A stretch of DNA of 64,000 bases from NCBI GenBank assembly GCA_021234155.1, contig JAJEKV010000171.1, positions 922,752 through 986,751 on the forward strand, written 5' to 3'. The notes under the pieces are model-generated. The model saw only the letters and a program-made list of their open reading frames with translations, made no database searches and was not told the origin of the DNA. Shown piece after piece: positions 1 to 12,236 of the stretch. A program made the position numbers and the translations under genes. This DNA comes from Isoetes taiwanensis. Taxonomy: Eukaryota > Streptophyta > Lycopodiopsida > Isoetales > Isoetaceae. Within the stretch, counting starts at the first letter, position 1. The number at the start of each line of letters is the position of its first letter.

Positions 1-1007
1 TGCCTCCCTCTAGACAAAATGCTACACCCAAATGAGGGAGGAATAAAACAACACATTGTCGCCTAAAATGATGTCCTAATATTTGGAAAAGCACATGGTC
101 AAGGTTGTATGTGATGGAACGTGGCACTCTGTGGGAGATCCTCGGGTATTGTATTTGGTGGGGCCTTGCTAATGTGTCACAAAATAAACCCCTTCTCATT
201 TACCATTTAAAAATTTAAAATAAAAGCTACACGCTATGCCGCTAAGCTGGGAAATTCAAAATTTGAATTTGAATTTAATCAATATTGTTAAAGCTCTTTT
301 GGTTATCCAAGATACCGCCTTCCTTTCGATGTCAGTCAGCTCTCTCGCCCGGCATCTTCGTTTTTGCCATTGCCGTTGCTAACGTAAGCAGAATTCCAGC
401 GTTCGCTCCTGCAACTTGTTAAAGAGCACGAAACTGGAGTAGCAATGTAATTTAACTCCAAGAGACTAAACGAAGAAATCAATTCGGCGATAATCGAATC
501 CGATGTATTCCATCTATTCTAATTCAAGGGAGGAACACTTCGTACGTCGCGGAATACGCCCTTCGCCACCGTGCAATAACACCGCTGCGCGTATTTTGGA
601 ACAACGCCGAACCGTAGGGAGTCAAAATCTTCGCCAACCGCGATGGAAATGCCCTTGTTTAGTTGAAGGCCATACGTTGGGATAAGGACGCTTCAAGAGG
701 GATACCGGTACCAAATGCAAAATCAGAAATCGTGTTCCTGTAGCCGTGACCTAAGGTCCCTCAGACAACAAGGAGACAATGCCTCAAGAGTCCTCATCAA
801 AACCGAAAAGACGAAATGGGTATAATCGCGCAGATATGCGCGAGGATCATAGCGATATCGGAAGGCATAACCGCGCACCTGGATAACCGCCACCACGAGA
901 GACTTTACCTGCTGGAGCAACCTATCCCAAAGCAATTCTACGTAACGGCTACAAGTAGTCAGGAGCTTTGTGCGCCACCCATCCTGGCAACCCGGAGGGG
1001 TCGTGGC
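1..1007. other. Non-coding stretch, nothing recognised
   Basis: Short open frames occur on both strands but none resembles a known protein, and none has supporting motifs. The sequence just before position 1008 forms the flank of the possible CACTA element described next. I see no RNA gene here. Confidence 0.4.
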
Positions 1008-4000
1008 CACTACAAGAGTGATAGCTCTTTGGCGCCGTAAATCTTACAAGGCCATTACATTTTAGGTTTGTCAAATCTTCAAGAGCCCTCGAAAGTGACA
1101 CAAATTTATTAGATTATGCCATAACTTGTGTCAATGTAGTTGTAAGTCAACCGCGAATGCCACTTTGCAAAAAGATTTGCGGCCAAATTTTGGCACCCTT
1201 TATGTGAGCTCTTGTGATATTGATTGCAATCGTATACATGTATCAAAGTTGTGGACAAAATTTAGAGCCAAATACATCAATACTTTTGTGTCAACTATAA
1301 CGCCAAATTGTAAAAGTTTTATTAGATATTTGTGTCATTTCTTTTGTAATTGTTTTGTCACCTTCGGAAGTTCATGGTTACCTACATTGTCGTAAACATA
1401 ATGCTAGCTTTACATCAATGTTCATATCTATTATATAAGCCATTTACATCATGTGGACGCGCTAATAAAGTGTTAATGAGGTGACATTGTGGGAAGCAGG
1501 TTTCACATAAATTTCTTGATGTAAAATGACCTTTCAAGTTCTCAGGTAAGGCCTAGTCGTATATAATGAGAAAATCTAGCAAAAAAGTCTTTTACAATGT
1601 TCCCTCACCAGGTTCTAGGCCTCGGCAAGGCTCTATGCACCATGCCCAAGTAACTCGTCGTGAAACACCAAGTTGCCAGAAATTTATTGTTTTGTTCTCA
1701 AAGAATTCTCGGAAGCCGCCAAAGAAAAAGACCGCCATCCGCACTTCGCCATAGCTATCGGGAGATTTTGCTGCTTTGAATCATTTTTGATCAGCTTAGG
1801 TGCTCCGGGCTACTTCACAAGTTCCCCAGCTTAGCCGCTAACTAGCATAGAGCTTCTGAGTTGCCATATAGAGCTTAGAGGCAATGCCTGGGCTTGGCTA
1901 GTTAGAGCTTTGAGTTACTAGCATAGAGTTTAGAGTTTAAACAGATTCCGCACTCCAAGTTGTAAATGTCAAGCCTATTTGTTTGAGAATTCACAACACA
2001 CTTGCAAGCCAAAAAAAAAACCCCACTACTCCAATATCTCATGGCTAAGCATTGTCAACGCCGGCCATAACTTAATCAAAAAGTGGAGCCGAAGTCCTTC
2101 AAGATGAAGTCATCTTCTAAAAGACACTTGTTCTAGTTCAGAGGATCTCTCTCTCAACACTGTATCACTGAGCGTGTAAGGTGCGCAGGGAGGCTAGGCT
2201 ACAAATAAAGTGGGACAAGCAGGTTAGAGGCACAACTATCATTTGAGAACAATGGGTCTAACCTATGGTTGGCCAATTTTAGCTCATAATCGCGGCTCTT
2301 TTTACAACAAGCCACCCTCTTGGTCAACTCTGAAAGGTAATGCATATAAATTGTTATTTTGCCGGATATTGGCTCCATAAAAAGCCTAGCTACATAGTGT
2401 TGATTAGATCATTCTAGCTATCTCCGGCTATATATTTAATACCTTTATGAAGTTGATGAACGCTGATCTGCATATGTAACAAGGGCCTCTGCTGCAACCG
2501 CCAACAACATTTTGATGTGTACCTTCTTCTTTACTGGATGAGCTCCTCGTTAATTTGTATTTTTGACTCTTCTTGCATGTAAGAGTAAGTTTTGCCAATT
2601 ATTCTACCACTCTAACTCCAAATATTCCTAGGTTCATGTCATAACACCTTTGTAGGTGGGTGTCATCAGGGAGATTACCATCACCGACCCTTTGGCAAGG
2701 CTAAATTATATTATATAAAAGAATAAGAAGTACACAAAAAGTGAAAACGGAAACAAAGCCCTAGGGCATGAGCAAGGCTTGCCTCAGAAGCAGCCTAAAT
2801 TGGAGCCTCCGTGATGTTTTAGGAGTTCAATATCTCCCCGGCCCTGGCCCCAAGAAACACTTTTCTTTGAAGTAGCGAAGGAAGCTGGACCATGCCATCC
2901 TAATCCATGACTGACTATAGGCACGAATTCATCTTCCGATACATGGGCTGCATGGCCATTAGAGCCACCGCTTCGGCCGGGTATGGAGCTCTCATCATGC
3001 CAGAAATCTCTTTGCTCAAGGGTGGCAATGCAAAATGAGAGAGTAGTCAAGCTAACGGGCCTGCAAATACATTCAAATTCTCGGCCAAATAGTTGAGATA
3101 TCGAGGTGGAACTGCGAATCACCTAATCCCAAAGGGCATTTTGATTCCCTCGGTGAATAAATTATATGCCTAATACTCTTGTACCCCACCTCAATACGCC
3201 AGCCCACCCCTATAAGTAAATCAATAACGGTGAAACCGCTGAGAATTTTGTGTAACTAGTTTTACAACAGTTAGTGCCCTTTGACATAAATGGCCGAAAT
3301 GCCGTACCTAAAACTGAAACGTTTCTAAGCTGTGGAGCTTCTGCGTCAATCCATGCGCAAAAGTGGGCCGCGATAGGGTAAATCTTATATTTTATCCGGC
3401 TAAATGTTTAAGGTTGAGAGTTGGTGTTAGTCTTATAAACCAAGTTACCAGCGGTGTCTCCTTTGAGGATAAATGCCGGGAATGTGAGTTTAATACGTTA
3501 GAATGTGCTTGTTGTAGGTTTCAAGTCAATCCTAACCTTAGCAAATGGCCACATAGGCACGTCTTATATGCACCCCAATGGACAGCCCCATAGATGTTGC
3601 ATATTATTTGACTAACTTTTGTACTAGTCTGAAAGACAAGTTTATGTATGAGTGCTAGCTGATGTTGCAAAGAACATCCGCCATGAGAAGGTGATGTCAT
3701 TGATATATTATCTTTGAAACACAATGTCGGGCGGAGAACTATTTTTATAGCTTCTTCCATACGAATGACATTTAACTATGAAATGCAAAACACATTTGGC
3801 AGCATGGATGGAAATTTGAACAAAGGGAGTCGGTGCATCACCAGTTTTCTTTTGAAATTTTATGTGCTTGTCCACACGTACGCTAATAACTTAAAGTCCG
3901 CCGCAGCTTTTATGGCCCATTAAACAAATTACTCCTCGGCCCATATGAGACATTTTGTTCCATTGCAAATGGAGAAATGGATAAAAAAAGGAGATCAGAT

Positions 4001-4283
4001 AATACAAAATTCCCAGGAAAAAAATCTTGTAAGTAGCCCTAACCTTGAGTACACAAAAGATACAAAAATAAAGCGCGATTGCAAACTAAATCGCTGTAAC
4101 AAATTCCTTTATCCCGCTTCCGCCGATTTGAAGTTGTTTCCACTCGCTACTTTGGGTGACCGTAAAACTCCTGAAAGCGGGCGGTGCATCCGCATCTAGG
4201 GTTCCTAAATCTCCCTCGGCTAACTGGGCTCAAAGGTCGACTATGGCATGATGAAATGCACAAATGAGTGCTATATGCTAAGG

Positions 4284-4463
4284 GATGGAGTCCAAAGATG
4301 GCCTTTTAGTCCAAAGATGCCTATGGTCCAGAGGGCTTTGGTCCAAAGTAGCGACCAGCGGGGAGCCGCATGCTATATAGTAGCCTCGAGAGCTCGCGCT
4401 GGTGCTTCTAATGAGCCCGTGGTTGCGGGTGAGATAGCCGCCATGTCAAGTGTCCGCTTTTAG
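4284..4463. repeat. Copy 1 of a ~180-bp duplicated segment
   Basis: This segment begins with repeated TCCAAAGATG units and ends with AATGAGCCCGTGGTTG and a GAGATAGC stretch followed by CCGTTTTAG-like sequence. The same order of motifs returns at 5251-5434, about 970 bp downstream in direct orientation, with many small differences. The two copies could be terminal repeats of a small insertion or a local duplication. Confidence 0.6.
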
Positions 4464-5250
4464 TGGTATCGAGCCGCTGGTTCGATGGTGTTCCATTAGG
4501 AGACTGGATTTCGCGGTTGCCACGCAACTCCAAGCAAGGCATACTCATGGTTGTTCCGTTGTGGATTTTGTGGATCCCTAATTTGTGTTTTGGCACAACG
4601 AGTATGAATTTAGTATGGCTAGGCCATGCTTTGTAGTCGAAGTTCGTCTTGGCAAGCATAGGCTATGCATGTAAGATACAATGAGGTTTCTTTTGTCTCA
4701 AAGTACCTAAAATATGTCCTTGGTTTATGACCCTTGTGGCTATATTCTTGGAAAAAGACAATAATCTTAAGGAATGTGTGGATGTTAATGGTATAGATAT
4801 GAAACTAGCCAAGGCCAAGGCCAAGGCCATATCTCATTTTAGACGCATACACACTCTAGAATGCATAGCCATGAAAGCAATTCCCCATGACATAAAAAGA
4901 AAAAAGTTAGCCGCTATGGATAAAGTTGCTAGCTAGAAACAGATTGTCCACAAAGGGGAGCCTATTGGTTAAAAAAAAAAAAAAACTTTAAGGGCACGAT
5001 TCCTTTGGTGGCAAAGTATTTCTTTGATGGCAAAGGGTAGCCTAATTCATAAGGGGAATAGCTCCAGGCCAAAGACGCCTTTACTTTGAGTCTTCTCAAG
5101 CTAATACTAGGGACTTGCTATATCAAAGTTAAAAGATATGACATGGAACATAAAAATTAAAAGATCTAAATAAAGGCACATAGAGGATGTCAATAAAGGG
5201 GCCTTTATTGTACAAAGATAATAATAGCACGAGTATTGATAGTGGTGCTT

Positions 5251-5434
5251 TGATGTGGAGTCCAAAGATGGCCTTAGGTCCAAAGATGGCCTATGGTCCA
5301 AGAGGGCTTTGCCCAAAGCAGGCTGACCAAAGGGGCATGCCATATAGTAGTTCTGGGAGAGCCTCAAGCAAAGGTGCTTAATGAGCCCGTGGTTGGGTGG
5401 TGAGATAGCATGCCATGCCGGCGTCCCGTTTTAG
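5251..5434. repeat. Copy 2 of a ~180-bp duplicated segment
   Basis: This is the partner of the segment at 4284-4463, with shared blocks GGAGTCCAAAGATGGCC, CTATGGTCCA, ATATAGTAG, AATGAGCCCGTGGTTG and TGAGATAGC. Within each copy the TCCAAAGATGGCC unit is itself repeated in tandem, which suggests slippage as well as segmental duplication. Confidence 0.6.
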
Positions 5435-8400
5435 GAGTGCATTACCTTTTAGGGTAACAAATTTCATTTGTCCCTCGGCTCGCCATTACGCACTATTCTT
5501 TTGTAACCGCTCTTTTGTAATCGCCCCGCTAAGATCAAAATAGGATTCTTGCTCTTGCTCTGCCAAGAAACTGAAACATCTCTTTGTCTCACAGAGTATA
5601 GGGTTTTCTATAGGGCTATATGTTCTTTTCTCTAACAGTACTTTGCATCTCTTCATCGCTACTTTTTCCCCTCGAACGTGAAAGGTGTTAGCTCATAGTT
5701 TTGTTGGTTTTGTGTGTCAAGTGCCTCGCTTTGGATGATCGTAATGAGCTTTAGGCCGAGATTTTAATACAACATCTCCTTTTAGGCCATGGATAAAGGA
5801 TTTGTCATGTGTATCTACTTCTACTTTTTGTAATTTGCTTCCAATTTGGTTTTCCACTCAAGTTACTCGATTGAACTGTCATTTACTTGCCCAAAATTTT
5901 TAGTCTTATGCCATGATTGGGAAAGAAATGTGGGATGTCATTTTGCTCGAGCTACGTGGAACACGAAAAGGCCATTTGATTTGGCTCCGCGTATGATTTT
6001 GATTCTTGTAGGTACATTCTAAATTATATCCGGGTTGTTTATGAGAACTAAATGATATCCGCGCATTTGTGCGATCCCTTCTGTAATTTCGATATTCGAC
6101 GCTTTCCAGAAAGCAAGCCGCTTTTAATTTCAAATTGTTTGTGGGGTGTTCATTTGTAGCTACATTACTGCCCTCAGAAGCAAGGCCCTTCGGCCATTTG
6201 TTCGGGACGTAGCTTTCTTTATTAGTATAAAGATTTCCAAGCCATTATATGAGGGTGTTGGAAAAGCATCAAATGAATCATGGGTTTAAAATTATATCCC
6301 ATGGGCACGGCTGCATATCTTTTGCATTTGTTGGGAGGAAGTACAGCTTGTATATTTAGTTGTTTAAAGCTAATTATGATGCATCTCAAAGCAATGCCAT
6401 ATATGAATATTTGCCGCCAGGATTATACCAATTGTCAAAGATCAGGGAGCAGTATAAAGGTTAGCAGTGCATCTAGCATAATTAAGCCACACCATGCCTC
6501 CTTATGTTCAGTAGCTCTACTTTGATTGGTCACGTGAATCCTTTATTCTAGTGTCTACTTATATATGCCTACTTGCAATCATGTATCATCCATCTTGGGC
6601 TTATATTAGGCTAATTTTATCTTATAGACCTTTTGGGGTCCGAGCAAAACGATTCAAATTTCAATTTTTTCGTCGGTGAAGAGCAATACAAAGGGAAAAA
6701 GACTCTAATTTTTCCCAGAATGATTGACGAGGCAAATTCTTATTGGACAAAGCTCAAAGATTAACCTCTTCCTCATTTTTGTGGAAAGGAACCTTTGGCC
6801 ATCTAGAGCCCAGATTTTCTATAAAGCATAACGCTTTGATGAAAATTTGATCTTGTATTTATCCTAAAGGGATTTAATTTCACCTCGCATTCCAACCCAA
6901 CCTACTTATTTTATGCCCATCTGCATTTTAAAAGCTTGAAGTGGGTGCTTGCATGCAAGCCCGGTTTACAAACTGCATAAGTTGGTTGCTTATATTCATT
7001 CAATCTCATATGGTCGTCTCTTTATTTGATCAATGCCGATTCTAAACTTGAACGCAACGTTAGGATTAATGTTATGGCTTTGCCAAGAATGCCTTGGCAT
7101 TTTGCCAATTCGAGCCATTCCATCCGAAATTGATAAGGTTTATTAGATGTACGGATGTCGATCTTTGATTATTATCGATATAAGGACCATCATTGCCGGG
7201 CTTTTCCATGAATCTCTACTTTTCATTTATCTCAGACCCTCAACATTCAAATACTGCTGGTTGTTTTACATTTGCATTGTATGACTTGCAGGTGCCATTT
7301 ATTTGTGGCTGCATTTGTGATACAATGATATGGAATAACATGGAGGTATTTTCATTCTTGACATGCAATGACGGAGGTAAGGAAATTTGATCTAGATCCT
7401 CTTCCTTAAACCCCTAGATTAACTATTATGTTTGATTTGAGAGCATGCAAGAATTGTTCATTTGCTTGAGAGCATGCCTTTCTCTACAATGGACAGAGAG
7501 CTCATTTTGTAAGGATTGGCAAAGCATTCTAACACACAGAATCATGCTAACCCAATCCTCGATCGAAAAAAAACAAGCTTTGAGAACCTCACAAATAAGA
7601 TGGTATGTGGGCACTTTTGGCTTCAACTCTTGTGTGAATCTTCCATCTTCCGATATTGTAATCATCTCCAGATACCTAATCCATGTGTTAATATCAAAGA
7701 CACCATGTGTCTCTCGTATGAGAATTGACATGGTTCATGTCAAGTTTACCATGAATTGTTATGTCAGCTTTGTCCTAGGCTTATTTTGCTCTTTTCAAAA
7801 TTTAGCGTGACATTGCCTCTTTGTTTGTTCTTTGTTAAGGAGGACACAAAGGTCCAAGCTCATACCGGAGAATTATGGCAGATAATTTGATAGCTTTAAC
7901 GATCCCTGCCATTCTTGAGAGTATGCATGACCACATCGAGAGATTCAAATTGTCGGGGCTAGTTTTCCATTGAAGTGACGCGGCCCAACTTAGCTAAAAG
8001 AAATTGGTATGTTATTTGGTGATTGTTGGCGAAAGGAAAATCGGACTTTGCATATAAATTGTATTTGTTAGATCCTCAAAACAACTATTTTTCCTGCACC
8101 TGGTGAGGCCTTATCACTATCAGAACAAAAAACTGTTGCCTTGGGTTCTATATCTAGAGATTATTCTCAGATTCGCGGGGATGGAAAAGCACGCACACTT
8201 GCATTTAGGTGATGGGTCATATTAGGATTTTTAGTAGACTTGCAAAATGTAGGATTTGATGGTTCATAATGCAATAAGGACTCACAAGGACCTCCATGGC
8301 TCTATAAATAATGTTTCTTCCATCTTTATGGGTCCGGGTTTTGACTCTTTGTATGATGTCTACCAAATGTTTAAATATGAATTTGAATTTCTGAGATCTG

Positions 8401-9575
8401 TAGCTCAGGGTTTTGGCCAGTCTACTAACAATTGTTTCTTCCTTAGGTATTGTGGGGTATTGAGAAGTGCAAAGGAAACAGAGAATAAGAAGCACAAGAA
8501 CAAGGGCAAAGTGATTTGGAGAGAGAGTAAATTCGAAGAGCAAAGGTCAAAGCCTAAAATGAATGAAAAATAAAGAAGATTAAGCTGGACATGTTGGAAT
8601 GAGCAATTTGCCGCTTATGTCTGCAAGAGGAAAGACTTAAAATGGATCCTGTCCTTGGGCTGTTAGCTGCTCTAATTGACTTGAATTGGGTTCATTTTGC
8701 TTGAACAGGCTTGATTTGACCTGTTTGTAATAGCTACATTGCTTGTGTACTAATTAAAATCCTATTTTTGTTGAATAGTTTGAAAACTTTGAAACTGTTA
8801 AAAGCACATATGAGGGGATTTTAGCATTGGGATTCAACTTGTTCCTTTGTACACATAAATTGAAACTAATAAAACATATGAATATATATTAATAAAAAAT
8901 CATGTAAAATACAACAAATATATCAAAAAAAACATCTATTGATGAAATAAAAAAATGACAAAAATTGAAGGTAGAATTGCCACAAAGAAGACTTTTAATT
9001 TGGACATAAAATTGACATTTATAATATCATATATATGCATACATTTGACACATAGATGTCACAAAAAGACCTCAATATGGACACATTTTATTACTAAAAG
9101 TGAAACAAGTTTGTTATATTTATACATTATAAAAGTCACAATCACGTTATAAAAATAAAATATGATTGTTACAATTGCATAACAAAATGATACAAAAACA
9201 TGTTATAAGAGAGTCGCAAATATGATGCAAAGAATATCAACCTCCTAACGTTAAGGATGTCAATATGGTGTAACAATTTCGTTGCATAGTCGACACTAAT
9301 ACGATGCACTATGTGATACAATTGTGCAATAACATCGATATAAGCTTGACACAACCATGTTATTCACTTGCCACAAATCTTGTTATTGTGTTATTTTTAT
9401 AAGCATGTGGCCATGACCCAATACTTCTGACGCAGAAAAGTGATTTCATGCGACATCAAAGTATAGTACTTTTAAGGCCAACCTAGTGACATTTATTGAG
9501 TTTGAGAATACACATATAGCGTCACTTTGGTTTGACGTTATAATTCTGAAAAAAGACCCTATTCTATTGTAGTGT

Positions 9576-10540
9576 GGTGCTAAAAAGAAGGCGAGAATCG
9601 ATCCGATAAAGTGCCCGTGATTTGTGGATATTTTCATGACAAATCCCATGGCACCCTTTCAAAGAACAATCGACTTGCACTATAAGAGGCAAATTTTCTA
9701 TGACCTTCTCCCATAGAGATACATCCCAACGAGAGAGCAGGAACTTTGCCTAAACAGCCAAGACAAGTAGGGTGACCCCTTCATACCATGCTTGAATAGA
9801 GACAACACCCAAAAACCCTCGTAAGGGGATGAACCGATGTCGCCAATGGAGGTGCCGAGGGGTCTAGATGCAGTTGGTGCCCACCACCATGGAGTCTCCA
9901 ATAGGGTATGGATAGAGGGGCATGGGCTTAAAAGATGTCCGGATCACCATGTTGTCAACAAGCCACTTAAAAAATGGAGAAGCACTTGAAAAGGTCGCAG
10001 AGTCCGAAATAAAGCCAAGGTAGGACGGGTTTGACAAAATCCTTCTTGCTTAGAGGGATACAAAGGACCAAGAGCTTGTCTAAGAAAGCGGAAACAGAGA
10101 GAGTCATCTTCACCATTCAGAGTCTCCAAATGAACTTTGAAATAAGCACTTTGCTCCTCAAGCAAGAAGAAATCCATCATACCCGCACCACCCTATTTTG
10201 GAAGGATGCACTTTTACCAAGCCACCTTAGTCACAAAGACTCCTCAAAACTTCAAAAAAAAGTTTCAACTATTGCAATGAGTTCCACGACTTTGATCCGG
10301 CAAAGGCTAGCAAGATTGATGCCACATATAAACATGGGTACTACTAAGGACCGACGGCCAATCGTTTATGCGACCGCCGAGACAACTTTACTGGTGACCA
10401 CCGCATTCGTGCTTCTCAAACCCCTAATGATCTACTCCCTGCAAAGTAACATGGATATCAAACAGAATCCCCAACAACTTGATAGCCCGGCCCATGCCAA
10501 GTAATTTCCATGGATACACAACAAGAGAATGGACTTTAGC
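9576..10540. other. Unassigned region, no recognisable gene
   Basis: Open frames exist on both strands: a plus-strand frame of 157 codons at 10031-10504 and minus-strand frames at 9698-9901 and 9944-10180. None shows a family motif I recognise, and they overlap each other on opposite strands. The composition is ordinary until the GACGC-rich cluster starts near 10545. Confidence 0.35.
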
Positions 10541-10544
10541 GACG

Positions 10545-10862
10545 GGGCTTGCGACGCTCAGGCGACGCGGACGCCGCAAATAACGCCACCATGCGACGCC
10601 ACGCGACGCCACGCCGCAGTGCACGCCGCGATGCGACGATGGTGCGACGCCCGACACGATGGTGCGACCCGACATCGCGGACGCCGCCAGCGACGACAGT
10701 GTCACGCCAGCGACGACAGTGTCACGCCAGTCGCTGGCGCATGCGACGTGATGGTGCGACGCCCGACAATCGCGGACGAAGCGCATCCGCCACGCCAGTG
10801 GACGCTTGCCGCCAGGACGACAGTGTGTGATGTTTTATGACGCGACGCCGCATGCGACGCCA
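10545..10862. repeat. GACGC-rich CpG cluster
   Basis: A roughly 320-bp block is built from irregular repeats of GCGACGC, GACGCC and GCATGCGACG, far richer in CpG than its surroundings. It holds a short direct duplication of GCCAGCGACGACAGTGTCAC (about 10687-10727). The same motif vocabulary returns at 14640-14925, 21215-21296, 30480-30547 and 38220-38520. Long overlapping frames on both strands here are artefacts of the repeat. The block lies just upstream of a tandem repeat and a TATA-like motif, the arrangement expected of an LTR U3 or other promoter region; that role is inference. Confidence 0.7.
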
Positions 10863-11005
10863 GATATGTGACGATGTGACGATGTGTCGTGATATGACAC
10901 GCCAAGACGATATGTGACGATATGACACGCCCATACGATATGTGACGATATGACACGCCAAGATGTATATGTGACGATATGACACGCTAGTACGATATGT
11001 GACGA
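10863..11005. repeat. ~28-bp tandem repeat (TATGTGACGATATGACACGC)
   Basis: Four to five units built on TATGTGACGATATGACACGC plus an 8-9 nt variable spacer (CCATACGA, CAAGATGTA, TAGTACGA) follow one another. The first unit is irregular, with GTGACGATGTGACGATGTG. A related string, ATATGTGACATATGTGAC followed by ATATGTGTCGTGAG, occurs at 12238-12270, linking this repeat with the heat-shock-element-like region. Confidence 0.8.
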
Positions 11006-11023
11006 GGGTGGTCGATGTGACGA

Positions 11024-11037
11024 TATTTTTATATACA
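11024..11037 (+). promoter_or_regulatory. TATA-like motif after the GACGC cluster
   Basis: TTTTTATATACA lies about 20 bp after the tandem repeat. Placement after a repeat-rich CpG block resembles a retrotransposon LTR promoter. There is no transcript evidence. Confidence 0.3.
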
Positions 11038-11039
11038 CG

Positions 11040-12110
11040 GTTTTGGTTTTTAGGATTACAAATTCAATACCGCCCCGATTGATACCGCCCTCAAAAAGAC
11101 TCGACGACCAACCCGCAGCCTTCATTTAAGCTGTTGTTGCCCGCATTACGCATCATCACAAAGATGTGCTACCGCATGAATTACCTCCTTCATCTAGACT
11201 TTGAGAAAAATGGTTTTTTTTTGGGCTTTGAGAGATTGCAAGAGCCGGAAAAATATTGTCTCAACTATATCAAAGAAACCAAAGAAGCACATATGGATAC
11301 GCCAATACAGGGGGAAGAAGGTTATGATTTAAAAATCTCATGCCGGGTATACAAGTAATTTAATGGCACTATGGAAGTTGAAAGATCAACATCAAGGTTG
11401 GAATCAAGAAGAATGCTTGAACTTGTAACTTTACCCGCCAAACGCCGATGATTTTGTGATATATGATGGTGGAGGAATTTATGCTTCAATTGCACAAGTT
11501 CCATATGAAGCCGAATTCCCATTGATGAGGATTTTGAAAAGCCGAGATACTATGTGGCTACACCTCGCTGATGGCCTTGTTTCGAGATCCATACATGGAA
11601 AGTGGAATTGAACATAGCTCGGGCCGCTATGCCGCAGAAGAGTATCTAAACCGCCACCGCTACCTTGGAAGTCTTCAAAGTAGAGCATGTCATGGTGCAA
11701 AGGAAAATGGGCTTCACCGAGCTTAGGGATCACAAGGCGGTTGAGCTTGCCGACATTGCCGGGTCCTTTGGTACACCGCGCTTTTTAACGCCATGCTCGA
11801 TTGTTTTCGCTTCATGACTCATGAACTTGTTCCGCTTTGAGCCAAAGATTTTTATGGGTTGTCACCGTGATCGATTGTATGATCCGACAAATACAACATA
11901 CGCCAGCCCAAAAATCATGCTTTTTTTCGAGAAATCTCTTTAACCGCCTTTTTTAATTTCTTCATTATGGCCATTCCGAGGTTGTGGAGGTTGTTGCCTT
12001 CTTGGACAAGTTTGTTCATCGAAAATCAAGAGAATTGTGGAGTTGGTTGAACTAAAATATTTTAATTGGTCATCTAGCAAAATGCTTTGGGAAGAAAAAT
12101 AAGTGTATTC
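11040..12110. other. Unassigned region
   Basis: A plus-strand frame at 11134-11358 (74 codons) and several minus-strand frames occur, but I recognise no domain. Local base use is ordinary. It lies between the GACGC cluster and the heat-shock-element array and may be the body of a decayed mobile element. Confidence 0.3.
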
Positions 12111-12125
12111 TCTCAAGAACATTCA

Positions 12126-12236
12126 TTCTAGAACTTTCTACAACATTCGAATTTTCTAGAAGGATTCCTTAGGCTCACCCAAGATTCTCTTATATTTTAA
12201 AACTTTTAAAACTTTCTAGAACATTCTAGAACTTTC
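12126..12236. promoter_or_regulatory. Heat-shock-element-like array
   Basis: At 12214-12236 five pentamer half-sites alternate perfectly: TTC-ta-GAA-ca-TTC-ta-GAA-ct-TTC. This matches the consensus for heat-shock factor trimers, inverted nGAAn units at 5-bp steps. A second, less regular array lies at 12126-12167 (TTC-ta-GAA-ct-TTC-ta-CAA-ca-TTC, then TTC-ta-GAA). Functional sites usually need three units, so the first array is well beyond the minimum. No gene is recognised on either side, so the controlled unit and its direction are unknown. Heat-activated plant retrotransposons carry comparable arrays in their LTRs, which makes an element-borne promoter a reasonable inference. Confidence 0.65.

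Larger units (their letters stand above)
1008..9575. mobile_element. Possible CACTA-type DNA transposon, decayed
   Basis: The right end reads CTATTGTAGTG at 9565-9575, whose reverse complement CACTACAATAG is a typical CACTA terminus. A matching CACTACAAGAG occurs at 1008. Next to the left end, motifs of the form TTGTGTCA recur (about 1124, 1288, 1330, 1357, with GTGACACAA at 1096). Next to the right end the opposite-strand forms recur (ATTTGACACATAG near 9046, GATGTCACAAA near 9055, CTTGACACAAC near 9340). Inverted subterminal motif arrays of this kind bind transposase in the CACTA (En/Spm) superfamily. A 3-bp target duplication is not clean: TGG follows the right end and TGGC precedes the left end. 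No transposase coding sequence is recognisable inside, so this would be a non-autonomous or heavily decayed copy. The ends could instead belong to two different elements. Confidence 0.4.

Noticed and set aside
2784-3122. Minus-strand 112-codon frame as a retrotransposon pol fragment
   Set aside because: A short MPFG-like string just beyond it is not accompanied by any other RT motif in order.
10529-11125. Overlapping 84-120 codon frames in the GACGC cluster
   Set aside because: They are periodic His/Arg/Thr/Ser-rich translations of short tandem repeats, present on both strands at once.
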